A stretch of DNA of 64,000 nt from Elusimicrobiaceae bacterium (GTDB taxonomy: Bacteria > Elusimicrobiota > Elusimicrobia > Elusimicrobiales > Elusimicrobiaceae), in NCBI GenBank assembly GCA_017961585.1, contig JAGCWX010000012.1, positions 1-64,000 on the forward strand, given 5' to 3'. The position numbers and the translations under genes are program-made. Of this stretch, positions 50,770-59,175 are shown piece after piece. The first letter of the stretch is position 1, and each line of letters begins with the position of its first letter. A model generated the notes under the pieces. It worked only from the letters and a program-made list of their open reading frames with translations, ran no database searches and was not told where the DNA came from.

Positions 50770-51447
50770 TTACTCTACATCAAAGTTAAAATATGTGTCC
50801 GGGTAGGGTTCATCTTTGAGTGTAAAATGCCACCATTCCGAATCCAACGGCTTAAACCCGGCATTTACCATAGCATCACGCAGAATTTCCCGGTTCTTTT
50901 TTTGCTTTTTGCTGATTTTTTTGTAGTCGGGGTGTGAAATTTCCGAGAATAAATCAAATGTTCCCCCCATGTCCACAAAGCCCCCGTCTTTTTTAATAAT
51001 TGTTAAATCCACCGTGCTGCCGCGCGTATGGCCGGACTTGGCCATAATATAATCCCCTGCAAGTAGATCCGATTTTTCAAGTTTTGGATAAAAAGTTTTA
51101 TCCCCGGGATTGTTAGGGTCATTGATCCATGCCACAAAATCGTCCACGGCTTTTTGCGGACGGTAAGCATCCCAAATAAGCAGGCGATATCCCTGTGCGC
51201 GCAAATCTTCGGCCGCTTTTGCCAGTGCCGCAAGCGCTTTTTTAGTCATATAAGCACGCGGGGCTTTATAGCCGTTTATTTTGTGCCCCGTAAAGTTATT
51301 GGGTGAATAATAGCGGATATCATACGCTGCGTCATCAATTACGGTACCGATTTGCGCAAAGTCGGATTTATCCGTGGAAATAGTTTCGGCAAAAACAAAC
51401 CCCAAGCAACATACCATCCACACAAGCGTTGTAACCAACTTTTTCAT
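50770..51447 (-). CDS. ddpX: Periplasmic D-Ala-D-Ala dipeptidase (VanX/DdpX type, M15)
   Basis: This 225-residue protein has a signal peptide (KKLVTTLVWMVCCLGFVFA). It has the zinc-site SGHTRGSTVDLT (His and Asp), the catalytic LDSEWWHF (Glu and His) and the conserved Arg in WDAYRPQ. VanX-type enzymes cleave D-Ala-D-Ala. Cytosolic VanX gives vancomycin resistance, while exported homologues such as PcgL or DdpX recycle peptidoglycan dipeptide in the periplasm. The signal peptide and the absence of vanHA genes here favour recycling. GGAGGTAC precedes the ATG. Confidence 0.92.
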   Translation of the reverse strand: MKKLVTTLVWMVCCLGFVFAETISTDKSDFAQIGTVIDDAAYDIRYYSPNNFTGHKINGYKAPRAYMTKKALAALAKAAEDLRAQGYRLLIWDAYRPQKAVDDFVAWINDPNNPGDKTFYPKLEKSDLLAGDYIMAKSGHTRGSTVDLTIIKKDGGFVDMGGTFDLFSEISHPDYKKISKKQKKNREILRDAMVNAGFKPLDSEWWHFTLKDEPYPDTYFNFDVE

Positions 51448-51578
51448 GTTGTACCTCCTAACTCAGATAGAATAAATATATCAAAAATAGTAAAAGCACA
51501 CAAATCTTTTAATTACCCTAATAGAAAAAATGCTACAATTCTTTGTGTTTTTATTTAAGGGTAATAGGAAACAAAAAT

Positions 51579-52235
51579 ATGAAAAAAATTATTCTCTCAT
51601 TGGCTACATTGTTTCTTTGCGTGCCGGTTTTTGCCGAACTTACCCAAAGCCAGCACATGGTAGGAGGCCGGTTGGGGCTTGGATTTCAGCTGGAAAACTC
51701 CGGCATTTCTTACTCCGATTATGACCGCGTGGATTGGGGATCTCTCGGAGCGGAATATGGACTGTCCTACTATTATCTGCTGACGAATCATGTGGGACTG
51801 GGAACTGAAATATCCTATGCTGAATTTGATGGCGGAGAGTTATTTGTTTCTAACGATAAAGTAAGTGATGAAACAAAATTATTTAACGCCATGCTTGCGG
51901 CCCGTTTTACGGCCAATCCTTCCAATCTAGTCCGATTGTATATGCCGGTAGGGCTTGGCCTTACTGTCGCTCGGCAAAATATGTCTGTTAGAAAGAATGG
52001 GATAGACTACGCCAAAAAAGAGACTGACACCTCCCTGGGGTGGTTTGTGGGAGCTGGTGTAGAGTTTGACTTGGGACGCAAAAGCGAATGGTCCATGGGC
52101 TTTGAAACGCGCTACAACATGTTTCACTATGATACAGAAAAACTAACACACAACGCCCCTAATGGCATTACGGGAGATGGGAACCGTCGCTTAAGTTATA
52201 TGTCGTTCCATGTGCAAGTAAATAAACGGTTTTAA
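51579..52235 (+). CDS. Outer-membrane beta-barrel protein (OMP_b-brl type)
   Basis: This 218-residue protein has a signal peptide (KKIILSLATLFLCVPVFA). Alternating strands (VGGRLGLGFQLENSGISYS, GLGTEISYAEF, AMLAARFTAN, GWFVGAGVEFDL, MGFETRYNMF) end in FHVQVNKRF, with a terminal Phe as BAM signal. About eight strands are expected. No specific function can be assigned. The frame is open from 51543, but the ATG at 51579 gives a proper signal peptide. AATAGGAAAC is a weak ribosome-binding site. Confidence 0.85.
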   Translation: MKKIILSLATLFLCVPVFAELTQSQHMVGGRLGLGFQLENSGISYSDYDRVDWGSLGAEYGLSYYYLLTNHVGLGTEISYAEFDGGELFVSNDKVSDETKLFNAMLAARFTANPSNLVRLYMPVGLGLTVARQNMSVRKNGIDYAKKETDTSLGWFVGAGVEFDLGRKSEWSMGFETRYNMFHYDTEKLTHNAPNGITGDGNRRLSYMSFHVQVNKRF

Positions 52236-52267
52236 TAAATCGTCTCTGCAGCTGCGATTGCAAATAA

Positions 52268-52283
52268 CTAACGAGATATATAC
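52268..52283 (+). other. Partial dif-like sequence (XerC-arm half)
   Basis: ACTAACGAGATATATA repeats the left arm and centre of the dif-like site at 35090 with one A missing. The right arm is not present (CACACAAAAAG follows). Confidence 0.35.
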
Positions 52284-52420
52284 ACACAAAAAGAAAAATA
52301 ATCTGGCAAGCATCGTTACTGCTTCCCAATAGATTTATAAGATAACCATACTACAAAAATCGCACCTCTTACAAATAATGATTATTTCCAATATGCTACA
52401 ATGACAAAGAGGATTCCCTT

Positions 52421-53245
52421 ATGCCCCAAAAACATGAAACGGTTGCCCGGTGCTTGTACCAGGCCTTTGAAGAAAAATTTGCACTGCAAAAAGCACACTT
52501 GCTTTGTACGTCAGACGTAGAAGAAGTGATAGACGGACTTTGGCATTTACTCGGCGGATGTATTATGGGCCAATCAGTCACGCAGCATGCCGAATTACTA
52601 ATGCATTATGCCTCCTTGCTAGAGCCGCAAATTGCGCAAGCATTGCTACTTGTGCAACCTGACAAATCTCAAGCACTGTGCCAAGAGCAAGCAACCGATA
52701 TTTGCAATCGTTTTATAGAGGATCTGCCCAAAATTCAAGAAATTTTATTTATAGATATCCGCGCTGCTTACGAAGGGGATCCCGCCGCCGTCAACGAAAT
52801 AGAAACCTTGTTTTGTTATCCCGGTGTACGGGCTATCACATACCAGCGCATTGCTCACTTACTACACCAACAAGGGGTACGCATTTTACCGCGGATCATG
52901 ACCGAACACGCCCACCAATTAACCGGTATTGATATCCACCCGGGGGCACAAATTGGCCCGGCTTTTTTCATTGATCACGGAACCGGTGTGGTAATTGGGG
53001 AGACCTGCGTAATTGGCTCGCACGTGAAATTATATCAAGGGGTTACGTTGGGCGCAAAAAGCTTTCCACGGGACGACAAAGGCAACCTCATTAAAGGAAT
53101 AAAACGCCACCCGAATATCGGCAATAACGTAATTATTTATGCTGAAACAACTATTTTAGGCAACGTTACGATTGGGGATGGGGCGATAATTGGAGCCAAC
53201 AAGTGGATCACGCAAGATGTTCCCCCCCACGCCAAAATCAACTAA
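52421..53245 (+). CDS. cysE: Serine O-acetyltransferase
   Basis: This 274-residue enzyme makes O-acetylserine from serine and acetyl-CoA, the first step of cysteine synthesis. The N-terminal helical domain includes the conserved [12 protein letters not shown] near residue 110. The left-handed beta-helix carries the catalytic Asp-His in [14 protein letters not shown] and ends in the hexapeptide turns [38 protein letters not shown]. It is of the longer N-terminal type. TACAAT (52397-52402) and GAGG before the ATG define the start. cysK lies convergent, 11 bp away. Confidence 0.95.
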   Translation: MPQKHETVARCLYQAFEEKFALQKAHLLCTSDVEEVIDGLWHLLGGCIMGQSVTQHAELLMHYASLLEPQIAQALLLVQPDKSQALCQEQATDICNRFIEDLPKIQEILFIDIRAAYEGDPAAVNEIETLFCYPGVRAITYQRIAHLLHQQGVRILPRIMTEHAHQLTGIDIHPGAQIGPAFFIDHGTGVVIGETCVIGSHVKLYQGVTLGAKSFPRDDKGNLIKGIKRHPNIGNNVIIYAETTILGNVTIGDGAIIGANKWITQDVPPHAKIN

Positions 53246-53256
53246 CCTCAAGTAGC

Positions 53257-54174
53257 TTACAGTGCGGATAAATACCGCTCGCCCGTATCGGGTAATAACA
53301 CAACAATGATTTTCTCTTTATTTTCCGGGCGCTTGGCACACTGGGTGGCCGCCCACATCGCCGCACCGGAAGAAATCCCCACCAGCAGCCCTTCCTGCTG
53401 AGCTAAGCTGCGCATAGTTGCAAAGGCATCCTCGTTGGACACTGGGATTACTTCGTCATAAATAGATGTATTTAGTGTTTGCGGAATAAACCCGGCCCCA
53501 ATGCCTTGAATTTTATGAGGGCCTGCCACTCCTTTGGATAAAACCGGGGATCCTTCGGGCTCTACGGCAATCACCTGGATTGTGGGATTTTTACTCTTTA
53601 AGAAACTACCCACGCCCGAAATCGTTCCCCCCGTCCCTACGCCGGCCACAAACAAATCCACCTTTCCATCCGTATCATCCCAAATTTCAGGGCCGGTGGT
53701 GCGATTGTGTACGGCCGGATTGGCAGGGTTGGTAAACTGGCCAGGGATAAAACTATTTGGGATTTGAGCCGCCAACTCTTGTGCTTTGGCAATTGCCCCC
53801 TTCATCCCTTGGGCCCCGTCCGTAAGCACCAACTCAGCTCCATAGGCCTTTAATAAATTACGTCGTTCTACGCTCATAGTTTGCGGCATGGTCAAAATAA
53901 TTTTGTACCCGCGGGCCGCTGCCACAGCTGCCAGGCCGATACCCGTGTTTCCGCTGGTGGGCTCAATAATCACGCTATTTGGTTTTAGAAGGCCCTTTTC
54001 TTCAGCGTCTGCAATAAGGGCATAGGCCACGCGGTCTTTCACACTCCCGGCCGGATTAAAATATTCCAATTTAGCATAAAGTGTGGCCTGCAAATGACGA
54101 TGAGCCATATAGTTAGTCAATTGCAAGAGAGGCGTTTTGCCTATAAGTTCGGTGATTTGTTTAGCAATTTTCAT
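53257..54174 (-). CDS. cysK: Cysteine synthase A (O-acetylserine sulfhydrylase)
   Basis: This 305-residue PLP enzyme combines O-acetylserine with sulfide. It has the PLP lysine in [12 protein letters not shown] (about residue 42), [11 protein letters not shown] (phosphate and substrate loop), [11 protein letters not shown] and the PLP-ring Ser in [20 protein letters not shown] precedes the ATG. It is convergent with cysE, so the two steps of the pathway are transcribed towards each other without a visible terminator in the 11-bp gap. Confidence 0.97.
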   Translation of the reverse strand: MKIAKQITELIGKTPLLQLTNYMAHRHLQATLYAKLEYFNPAGSVKDRVAYALIADAEEKGLLKPNSVIIEPTSGNTGIGLAAVAAARGYKIILTMPQTMSVERRNLLKAYGAELVLTDGAQGMKGAIAKAQELAAQIPNSFIPGQFTNPANPAVHNRTTGPEIWDDTDGKVDLFVAGVGTGGTISGVGSFLKSKNPTIQVIAVEPEGSPVLSKGVAGPHKIQGIGAGFIPQTLNTSIYDEVIPVSNEDAFATMRSLAQQEGLLVGISSGAAMWAATQCAKRPENKEKIIVVLLPDTGERYLSAL

Positions 54175-54308
54175 ACTTGCCTCCTAAATCTAAAAGCGGC
54201 ACGTGTTTATCATTATATCAAACCTTTCATTGTTTTCCCATAAAACGTACCAGTAAATTTTTTCGCAACATACGCTTTAACTGCTACAATACCAACATAG
54301 GAGAATTT

Positions 54309-55496
54309 ATGGTTACTACATTACATACCAACATTTCAGGAATTAATTTTGAAAACCCATTCTTGCTCTCGTCTGCACCGCCTACGGCACTCATAGAAAA
54401 TATTGACAAGGCCTTTGCCCTGGGCTGGGGCGGAGCGGTGCTTAAAACCATCACGCCCGATGATTTAGAACTGCATGAAGCCAGCCCGCGCTATACCGTA
54501 CTAAAGGAAAATAAGCGCATTATTGGGTTTCAAAATATTGAACTTTTAAGCCACCAAACTGTACAGTATTGGTGTGACGGAATCAAATTTCTCAAACAAA
54601 AATACCCACACAAAGTGATTATTGCCAACATCATGGCTCCCATCAATAAAATTACGTGGCAAACGCTTGTAAGGACACTGGATCAAACGCCCGTAGATGG
54701 GTTTGAGCTCGGTTTGTCATGCCCGCATGGGATTTTGGAAAAGGGAGCGCCATTGGCAGTAAGTACGGACGCGCAGATGTCTGCGCAAATTACCTCCTGG
54801 GTGAAAGAGGTTACCCAAAAACCTGTGTTTGTAAAACTATCCCCCAACGTAACTGATATCGCCCAGATTGCCCGTGCGGTGGAAAATGCCGGGGCGGACG
54901 GCCTATCGGCCATTGACACAGTGGCTGGGTTTATGGGGATTAATTTAGATACCCTATGCCCCAAACTTAATGTGCAAGGAAAAACCGCTTTTGGAGGTTG
55001 CTCCGGCCCAATGGTGCGCCCGATTGGGCTGCGCTGTGTAGCTCAAATACGTCAGGCCAGTGCGTTGCCTATTTTGGGCCAAGGCGGGATTTCTTCTTGG
55101 CAAGATGCCGCGCAATATATCGCCGCCGGTTCGGATGCCGTGCAGGTTTGCACGGAAGTAATGTTAAATGGATATAAGATTATCGGCCCCATGTTAAAAG
55201 GACTTCAAACGTATTTAGAAAACAAGGGATTTGCCGATATTTCTGCCCTTAAAAATAAGGCCGTGGCACAAATTTGTTCGCATGAAGATTTACCCAAAAA
55301 GCCGCTTGCTTACCCGCAGGTAAATCATGAGGCGTGCACACGCTGTGGGAAATGCGTGATGTGTTGCGAGGAATCCGAGCACCAAGCCCTGCAACTTACC
55401 GATGGGTACATTACGGTAGATAAAACCCGTTGCGTAGGATGTGGCTTATGCGGCTTGGTCTGCCCCGCAAGCGCAATCCATGCGGGAAGTAATTAG
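54309..55496 (+). CDS. preA: Dihydropyrimidine dehydrogenase subunit PreA-like flavoenzyme
   Basis: This 395-residue protein pairs a dihydroorotate-dehydrogenase-like FMN barrel (residues 1-310) with a C-terminal ferredoxin domain. Barrel motifs are NPFLLSSAPPTALIENIDKAF, GFELGLSCPHGI (catalytic Cys), VKLSPNVTDI, AIDTVAGFMGI and ILGQGGISSWQDA. The ferredoxin domain has CTRCGKCVMCCEES and CVGCGLCGLVCP. PreA with PreT reduces uracil and thymine; preT is not in this window. The frame runs 44 codons upstream, but GGAGAATTT precedes the ATG at 54309 and TACAAT lies at 54285-54290. Confidence 0.92.
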   Translation: MVTTLHTNISGINFENPFLLSSAPPTALIENIDKAFALGWGGAVLKTITPDDLELHEASPRYTVLKENKRIIGFQNIELLSHQTVQYWCDGIKFLKQKYPHKVIIANIMAPINKITWQTLVRTLDQTPVDGFELGLSCPHGILEKGAPLAVSTDAQMSAQITSWVKEVTQKPVFVKLSPNVTDIAQIARAVENAGADGLSAIDTVAGFMGINLDTLCPKLNVQGKTAFGGCSGPMVRPIGLRCVAQIRQASALPILGQGGISSWQDAAQYIAAGSDAVQVCTEVMLNGYKIIGPMLKGLQTYLENKGFADISALKNKAVAQICSHEDLPKKPLAYPQVNHEACTRCGKCVMCCEESEHQALQLTDGYITVDKTRCVGCGLCGLVCPASAIHAGSN

Positions 55497-55516
55497 GCAC
55501 TACCCCACAAATTTGC

Positions 55517-55544
55517 TTGCAATGCAACCTAATTTATGTATAAT
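55517..55544 (+). promoter_or_regulatory. Promoter of the 22-residue microprotein
   Basis: TTGCAA (55517-55522), 16 bp, TATAAT (55539-55544). Confidence 0.7.
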
Positions 55545-55591
55545 GGGTTTATGGAGTGATACTTCAAAATATTCAAATAAAGGAGAGCATT

Positions 55592-55660
55592 ATGAGAACT
55601 ATCATTTATTGGGTCGGGCTGATTGTAATCATCGTATTTCTGTATAGATTGTTCTTCTAA
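55592..55660 (+). CDS. 22-residue single-helix membrane microprotein
   Basis: The product starts MRTIIYWVGLIVIIVFLYR and ends LFF: a short basic start, one hydrophobic helix of about 15 residues, then an Arg and aromatic end. It has its own promoter (TTGCAA-N16-TATAAT), a strong ribosome-binding site (AAGGAGAG, 6 nt before the ATG), a stop codon, and an intrinsic terminator 20 bp later, so the whole unit is built to express this peptide. The function is unknown. Small membrane peptides often modulate larger membrane complexes or act as type I toxins; no antisense partner is obvious. Confidence 0.75.
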   Translation: MRTIIYWVGLIVIIVFLYRLFF

Positions 55661-55679
55661 TACGTAAGTTTCATGCATT

Positions 55680-55710
55680 AAAAATCCTCCGGCTTAACCG
55701 GAGGATTTTT
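55680..55710. terminator. Bidirectional terminator
   Basis: AAAAATCCTCCGG / CCGGAGGATTTTT with a 5-nt loop, between the microprotein gene and the convergent macrodomain gene. Confidence 0.93.
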
Positions 55711-55712
55711 AT

Positions 55713-56219
55713 TTACAAACTCAGTAATTTATCATAAATTTCTTTGTCTTGCGCACTAAAACATACAAAAATAATTTCTTGGACGGTTTTTAATGTGGGC
55801 TCGGCCTGCTTTACGGCACGGATCGCTATTTGTGCGGCCGCTTGTTTAGGAAAACGGTACACCCCGGTAGAAATGCACGGGAACGCCACTCTTTTACAGG
55901 CGTGTTGTTCAGCCAATTTAAGAGAATTTAAATAGCAATTTTTCAAATTTTCTTCTTCGTTGTGCGTTCCGCCATACCATACCGGGCCCACCGTGTGAAT
56001 CACATATTTACAAGGCAAATGATAGGCCGCGGTTATTTTGGCATCCCCGGTTGCACAACCACCCAAGGTGCGGCATTCTTCCAAAAGCTGTGGCCCGGCG
56101 GCGCGATGGATCGCCCCGTCCACTCCCCCGCCCCCTAACAGCGTGTGATTAGCGGCATTCACAATCGCATCTACGCACAGCTTGGTTATATCCCCTTGAA
56201 CAACGGTTAATTTTGACAT
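55713..56219 (-). CDS. Macrodomain protein (YmdB-like ADP-ribose hydrolase)
   Basis: This 168-residue single macrodomain has [37 protein letters not shown] near the start and the ADP-ribose loops [25 protein letters not shown] and [12 protein letters not shown]. The family removes ADP-ribose or deacetylates O-acetyl-ADP-ribose. The frame extends 31 codons upstream into the permease gene, but the family start is [10 protein letters not shown] at 56219, seven bases after the permease stop. It is therefore co-transcribed with the permease. A link to the sirtuin at 24965, which makes O-acetyl-ADP-ribose, is possible but the genes are far apart. Confidence 0.93.
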   Translation of the reverse strand: MSKLTVVQGDITKLCVDAIVNAANHTLLGGGGVDGAIHRAAGPQLLEECRTLGGCATGDAKITAAYHLPCKYVIHTVGPVWYGGTHNEEENLKNCYLNSLKLAEQHACKRVAFPCISTGVYRFPKQAAAQIAIRAVKQAEPTLKTVQEIIFVCFSAQDKEIYDKLLSL

Positions 56220-56226
56220 AAATTTA

Positions 56227-57477
56227 TCAAATCCGCCCTTTAAATTCAAAGCCGATCGCTTCCACAGCGGCCTTAATTTCTTCGTCGGTCGGGTTCCCTT
56301 CAACACGGGCAATCCCGTCGCTTAAATTGATGGTTATACCTTTTACGGACTTGAGATTGCTGATGGCTTTTGTAGCATTGTTTTTGCAATTATTGCACCT
56401 CATTCCGCCAATTCTAAAAGCAACCGTTTCTCCATGAGTATGTTCCACTGTCTCTGCGTGTTCTTTATGTTTTTTGAGTAGCATTGCATGCGCGAAAAGA
56501 ATAAGCAAAATACAAGAACAAATTACTTTGAAACAGTAAAAATGGCCACTGTGATGCGCCCCCATACTAAAATGAGACACATCAAACCAACTGGCGGGTA
56601 AAAAATTATCTATAATCAATCCGGACGTAATGGCCCCTATAACGAGAGTAGTCAAATAGAGCAAGAATGTTTTTCTACCCAATACTTTGCCGATAACGAG
56701 CATGGACGCTATATTGGCGGCAGGCCCCGCCATCAACAAAACGAGCGCTGTCCCGGGGCTCATTCCTTTCATCATTAGCGCAATAGCAATCGGGATGGAA
56801 CCCGTCGCGCACACGTACATAGGAACTGCCACAACTAGAATCAGCAGCATAGTTAGCAAGGTATTATTTCCAAAGAGCATAAAAAAGTTATCCGGCACAA
56901 AATAGGAAATCAAACCCGCCACAATCAAACCGAACAAAAGCATTTTTCCGATATCTTCCATCATTTCCACATATCCGTAATGCAAAGCGCTAATTAATTT
57001 TTGCATGAAGGACATTTTCTGCGGGTTGTTATCGGCACTAGGCGTTGCGATCTGAACGTTTTCTTCAGAAGTAAAAGCATTCGTTACCAACCCTGCAAAC
57101 AGGGAAGTAAAAAAAGCAGTTACCGGGCGGATAATCGCAAAGGGTAAGCCCAAGAGTGAATACGTGGCAACGATGGAATCCACCCCCGTTTGCGGGGTAG
57201 CTATCAGAAACGAAATGACAGCCCCTTTGGATGCCCCCTCTTTGTAGAGGGCCATAGCGGTGGGAATCACCCCACAAGAACATAACGGGAGTGGAATGCC
57301 AAACAGCGTAGCATAAAAAACAGATACCCAATTATTTTTTGATAAATATTTGGAAAATAAACGTTGCTGAACAAAAGCATGTAAAATTCCGGCAAACAAG
57401 AACCCCAAGAGCAAATAAAACGACATTGCATTAAATATAGAAAAAATAACAGCTGTGATTTCCTTAATAAATTCCAT
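56227..57477 (-). CDS. Permease with C-terminal HMA domain (SO_0444-type Cu/Zn exporter)
   Basis: This 416-residue protein has about eight to ten membrane helices with [43 protein letters not shown], the conserved CSCGVIP and TPQTG motifs of the permease DUF318/ArsP-like family. A heavy-metal-associated domain (about residues 350-416) carries [12 protein letters not shown] (CxxC). A His-rich linker (HTHGE, HHSGHFY) lies before it. The family exports Cu/Zn or related ions. A GGAAACGTTTCC palindrome upstream is a candidate operator. Confidence 0.88.
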   Translation of the reverse strand: MEFIKEITAVIFSIFNAMSFYLLLGFLFAGILHAFVQQRLFSKYLSKNNWVSVFYATLFGIPLPLCSCGVIPTAMALYKEGASKGAVISFLIATPQTGVDSIVATYSLLGLPFAIIRPVTAFFTSLFAGLVTNAFTSEENVQIATPSADNNPQKMSFMQKLISALHYGYVEMMEDIGKMLLFGLIVAGLISYFVPDNFFMLFGNNTLLTMLLILVVAVPMYVCATGSIPIAIALMMKGMSPGTALVLLMAGPAANIASMLVIGKVLGRKTFLLYLTTLVIGAITSGLIIDNFLPASWFDVSHFSMGAHHSGHFYCFKVICSCILLILFAHAMLLKKHKEHAETVEHTHGETVAFRIGGMRCNNCKNNATKAISNLKSVKGITINLSDGIARVEGNPTDEEIKAAVEAIGFEFKGRI

Positions 57478-57512
57478 AGGGCACCCCCCAATTTATATTT
57501 TACCAAATGTAA

Positions 57513-57524
57513 GGAAACGTTTCC
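57513..57524. promoter_or_regulatory. Perfect 12-bp palindrome, candidate operator of the permease gene
   Basis: GGAAACGTTTCC lies 36 bp before the permease start, near the expected -35 region of its minus-strand promoter (TAAAAT/TATAAA-like -10 next to 57490-57503). The sequence resembles LacI-type half-site symmetry with a central CG. Confidence 0.45.
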
Positions 57525-57607
57525 GATAGCCCTGACGCATTCCCCTGTATAAGTCATACAAAACGACGGACACAATAAATTATTTGAACTTATAAATTTA
57601 CTTTTAT

Positions 57608-57613
57608 TATAAT
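57608..57613 (+). promoter_or_regulatory. -10 box of the three-lipoprotein operon
   Basis: TATAAT at 57608-57613, leader of about 25 nt, AGGAGAT ribosome-binding site. Confidence 0.65.
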
Positions 57614-57644
57614 GGAGAGGTACACTTCAAATAGGAGATTAACT

Positions 57645-58055
57645 ATGAAAAAAACGCTGCAATTGTCTGTACTGTTGACCGCTCTTGTTTGTTTTGGCGG
57701 TTTGGTAGGGTGCTCTTCTTCCACTGGGAACACGATTGAAAACGACGAAAAATTAACCGTTGCAAAAGCTCAAAAAGAGATTAAAATCGGGATGTCGTCG
57801 GCAGAAGTAGTGGAAATATTAGGAAGCCCTAATATGGTCACGACCGATGATCAACGCCGCGAAACCTGGGTATATGACCGCATGTCCACTCAAGTTGACG
57901 CAAGTTCCTCTTCCAAAGGGGTATGGTTACTCGTTGTTGGAGCGGGCGGGAGCAAAGCTTCTACAAAATCGTCTCAACGCACCTTAACTATTATTGTTAA
58001 ATTTGATGAACAAAGCAAAGTGCGCGATTTTGCCTATCGTTCCTCTAGTTTCTAG
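57645..58055 (+). CDS. BamE/SmpA-like lipoprotein
   Basis: This 136-residue protein has a lipoprotein signal (LTALVCFGGLVGCSSS, lipidated Cys near residue 23). KLTVAKAQKEIKIGMSSAEVVEILGSPNMVTTDDQRRETWVYDR has the BamE/SmpA_OmlA pattern (helix, GMSxxxVxxxLGxP, then a strand with W.Y). BamE assists outer-membrane protein assembly, but many short homologues have unknown roles. The tail is Ser/Gly/Lys-rich. The ATG at 57645 is chosen for AGGAGAT upstream; the frame is open 11 codons earlier. It leads an operon with two paralogous lipoproteins. Confidence 0.82.
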   Translation: MKKTLQLSVLLTALVCFGGLVGCSSSTGNTIENDEKLTVAKAQKEIKIGMSSAEVVEILGSPNMVTTDDQRRETWVYDRMSTQVDASSSSKGVWLLVVGAGGSKASTKSSQRTLTIIVKFDEQSKVRDFAYRSSSF

Positions 58056-58058
58056 TAT

Positions 58059-58574
58059 ATGAAAAAGCTCATTTATATTTTCATGTTGGGATGTCTTATC
58101 TCTGCTTGCGCGACCGATAAGGATTTGTATATTCCCGATGCCAATTATCTTGAACGTAGAAATGTAGAAACCCGGATATTTGACACCGCCAATACAAAAG
58201 AGCTGTTAATTGCATCGGCTCAGTTATTGCAGGACATGGATTACACCATTACTGAATCGGATACAGAAATTGGAGTGATCACGGCCACCAAGGATAGAAA
58301 CGTCATGCCCACCGCGGGAAAAGTAGTGCTGACCGTTTTGGCCGCTCTTAACAATCAACCCGCTGTATATGAAGATAAGCAAAAGTTCTATGTGTCTATC
58401 GTAAACACCAAACTGAATGGACGCCAAACAAAAACCAGGGTAACTTTTGCGCGCATCGTTTATGACAATTTGGGCAAAGTTGCCGAGATTGAAAAACTAG
58501 ACGATCCTGCTTTATATACGGAATTCTTTGATAAGTTAGGGCAATCTGTATTTTTAACCGCAAATAATATTTAG
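58059..58574 (+). CDS. Lipoprotein of unknown function, paralogue A
   Basis: This 171-residue protein has a lipoprotein signal (IFMLGCLISACATD, lipidated Cys near residue 17). The body shares with the next gene RxxxTRxFDT, LQDMDYTITESDTEIGVITATK and the ending FFDKLGQSVFLTANNI. I do not recognise a named family. The layout recalls small outer-membrane lipoproteins with an alpha/beta roll. It starts 3 bp after the upstream stop, so it is coupled to the BamE-like gene. Confidence 0.82.
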   Translation: MKKLIYIFMLGCLISACATDKDLYIPDANYLERRNVETRIFDTANTKELLIASAQLLQDMDYTITESDTEIGVITATKDRNVMPTAGKVVLTVLAALNNQPAVYEDKQKFYVSIVNTKLNGRQTKTRVTFARIVYDNLGKVAEIEKLDDPALYTEFFDKLGQSVFLTANNI

Positions 58575-58582
58575 GAGAAAAT

Positions 58583-58990
58583 ATGAAAAAAAGTATTCTA
58601 ATTTGCCTGGGAGCTCTCCTCTTAGCCGCTTGTGCAACAACCAATCAAGTGGCCCTAGAGTCCAAGACCTCGCAAGTAGCTACCCGCAATTATCAAACCC
58701 GCTCGTTTGATACTACGGACAAAGTAAACGTAATGAATAATATCGTTGCAACCATGCAAGATTTGGGATTTGTAATTGAAAAAGCCGATAAAGAAATCGG
58801 TACTATTTCGGGTTTTTCTTTTACCAACCAAACGACCATGACGGTAAGCGTGCGCCCTCAAGGCAAGAGCATGATTGTGCGCGCCAACGCTTCCAAAGGG
58901 ACAAGGGCCATTACGGAACCGCAAGCGTATCAAAACTTCTTTAATGCGCTCTCGCAATCTTTGTTCTTGACTGCCAACGAAGTTTTATAA
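58583..58990 (+). CDS. Lipoprotein of unknown function, paralogue B
   Basis: This 135-residue protein has a lipoprotein signal (LGALLLAACATT, lipidated Cys near residue 17). It shares with the preceding protein NYQTRSFDT, MQDLGFVIEKADKEIGTISGF and FFNALSQSLFLTANEVL, while lacking its roughly 35-residue middle insertion. This is a tandem duplication that has diverged. AGGAGAA precedes the ATG, and a strong terminator ends the three-gene operon. Confidence 0.82.
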   Translation: MKKSILICLGALLLAACATTNQVALESKTSQVATRNYQTRSFDTTDKVNVMNNIVATMQDLGFVIEKADKEIGTISGFSFTNQTTMTVSVRPQGKSMIVRANASKGTRAITEPQAYQNFFNALSQSLFLTANEVL

Positions 58991-59004
58991 AGCAAAATCC
59001 TGCC

Positions 59005-59032
59005 AAAGCCCCGCCTCCGCGGGGCTTTTTTT
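59005..59032 (+). terminator. Intrinsic terminator
   Basis: AAAGCCCCGC-CTCC-GCGGGGCTTT, followed by further T. Confidence 0.95.
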
Positions 59033-59158
59033 ACGCAATACATTTTTAAAGATAAAATCCGTCAATTGACTCTTCTTAAAACATCAAAAATGCATATTTT
59101 TTACATATTTTGTGTTTATAACTGCTAAAATGTTTGAGGGTAAGGTTTATCAAAAATT

Positions 59159-59175
59159 TATAATTTATAAATATG
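59159..59175 (+). promoter_or_regulatory. Near-leaderless promoter of the mla operon
   Basis: TATAAT at 59159-59164, 8 nt, then the ATG at 59173. The only purine-rich stretch is more than 20 nt upstream and too far to act as a ribosome-binding site. Confidence 0.55.

Noticed and set aside
50770-51447. Vancomycin-resistance gene
   Set aside because: The product carries a signal peptide and no vanH, vanA, vanR or vanS genes are present. A recycling dipeptidase is more likely.
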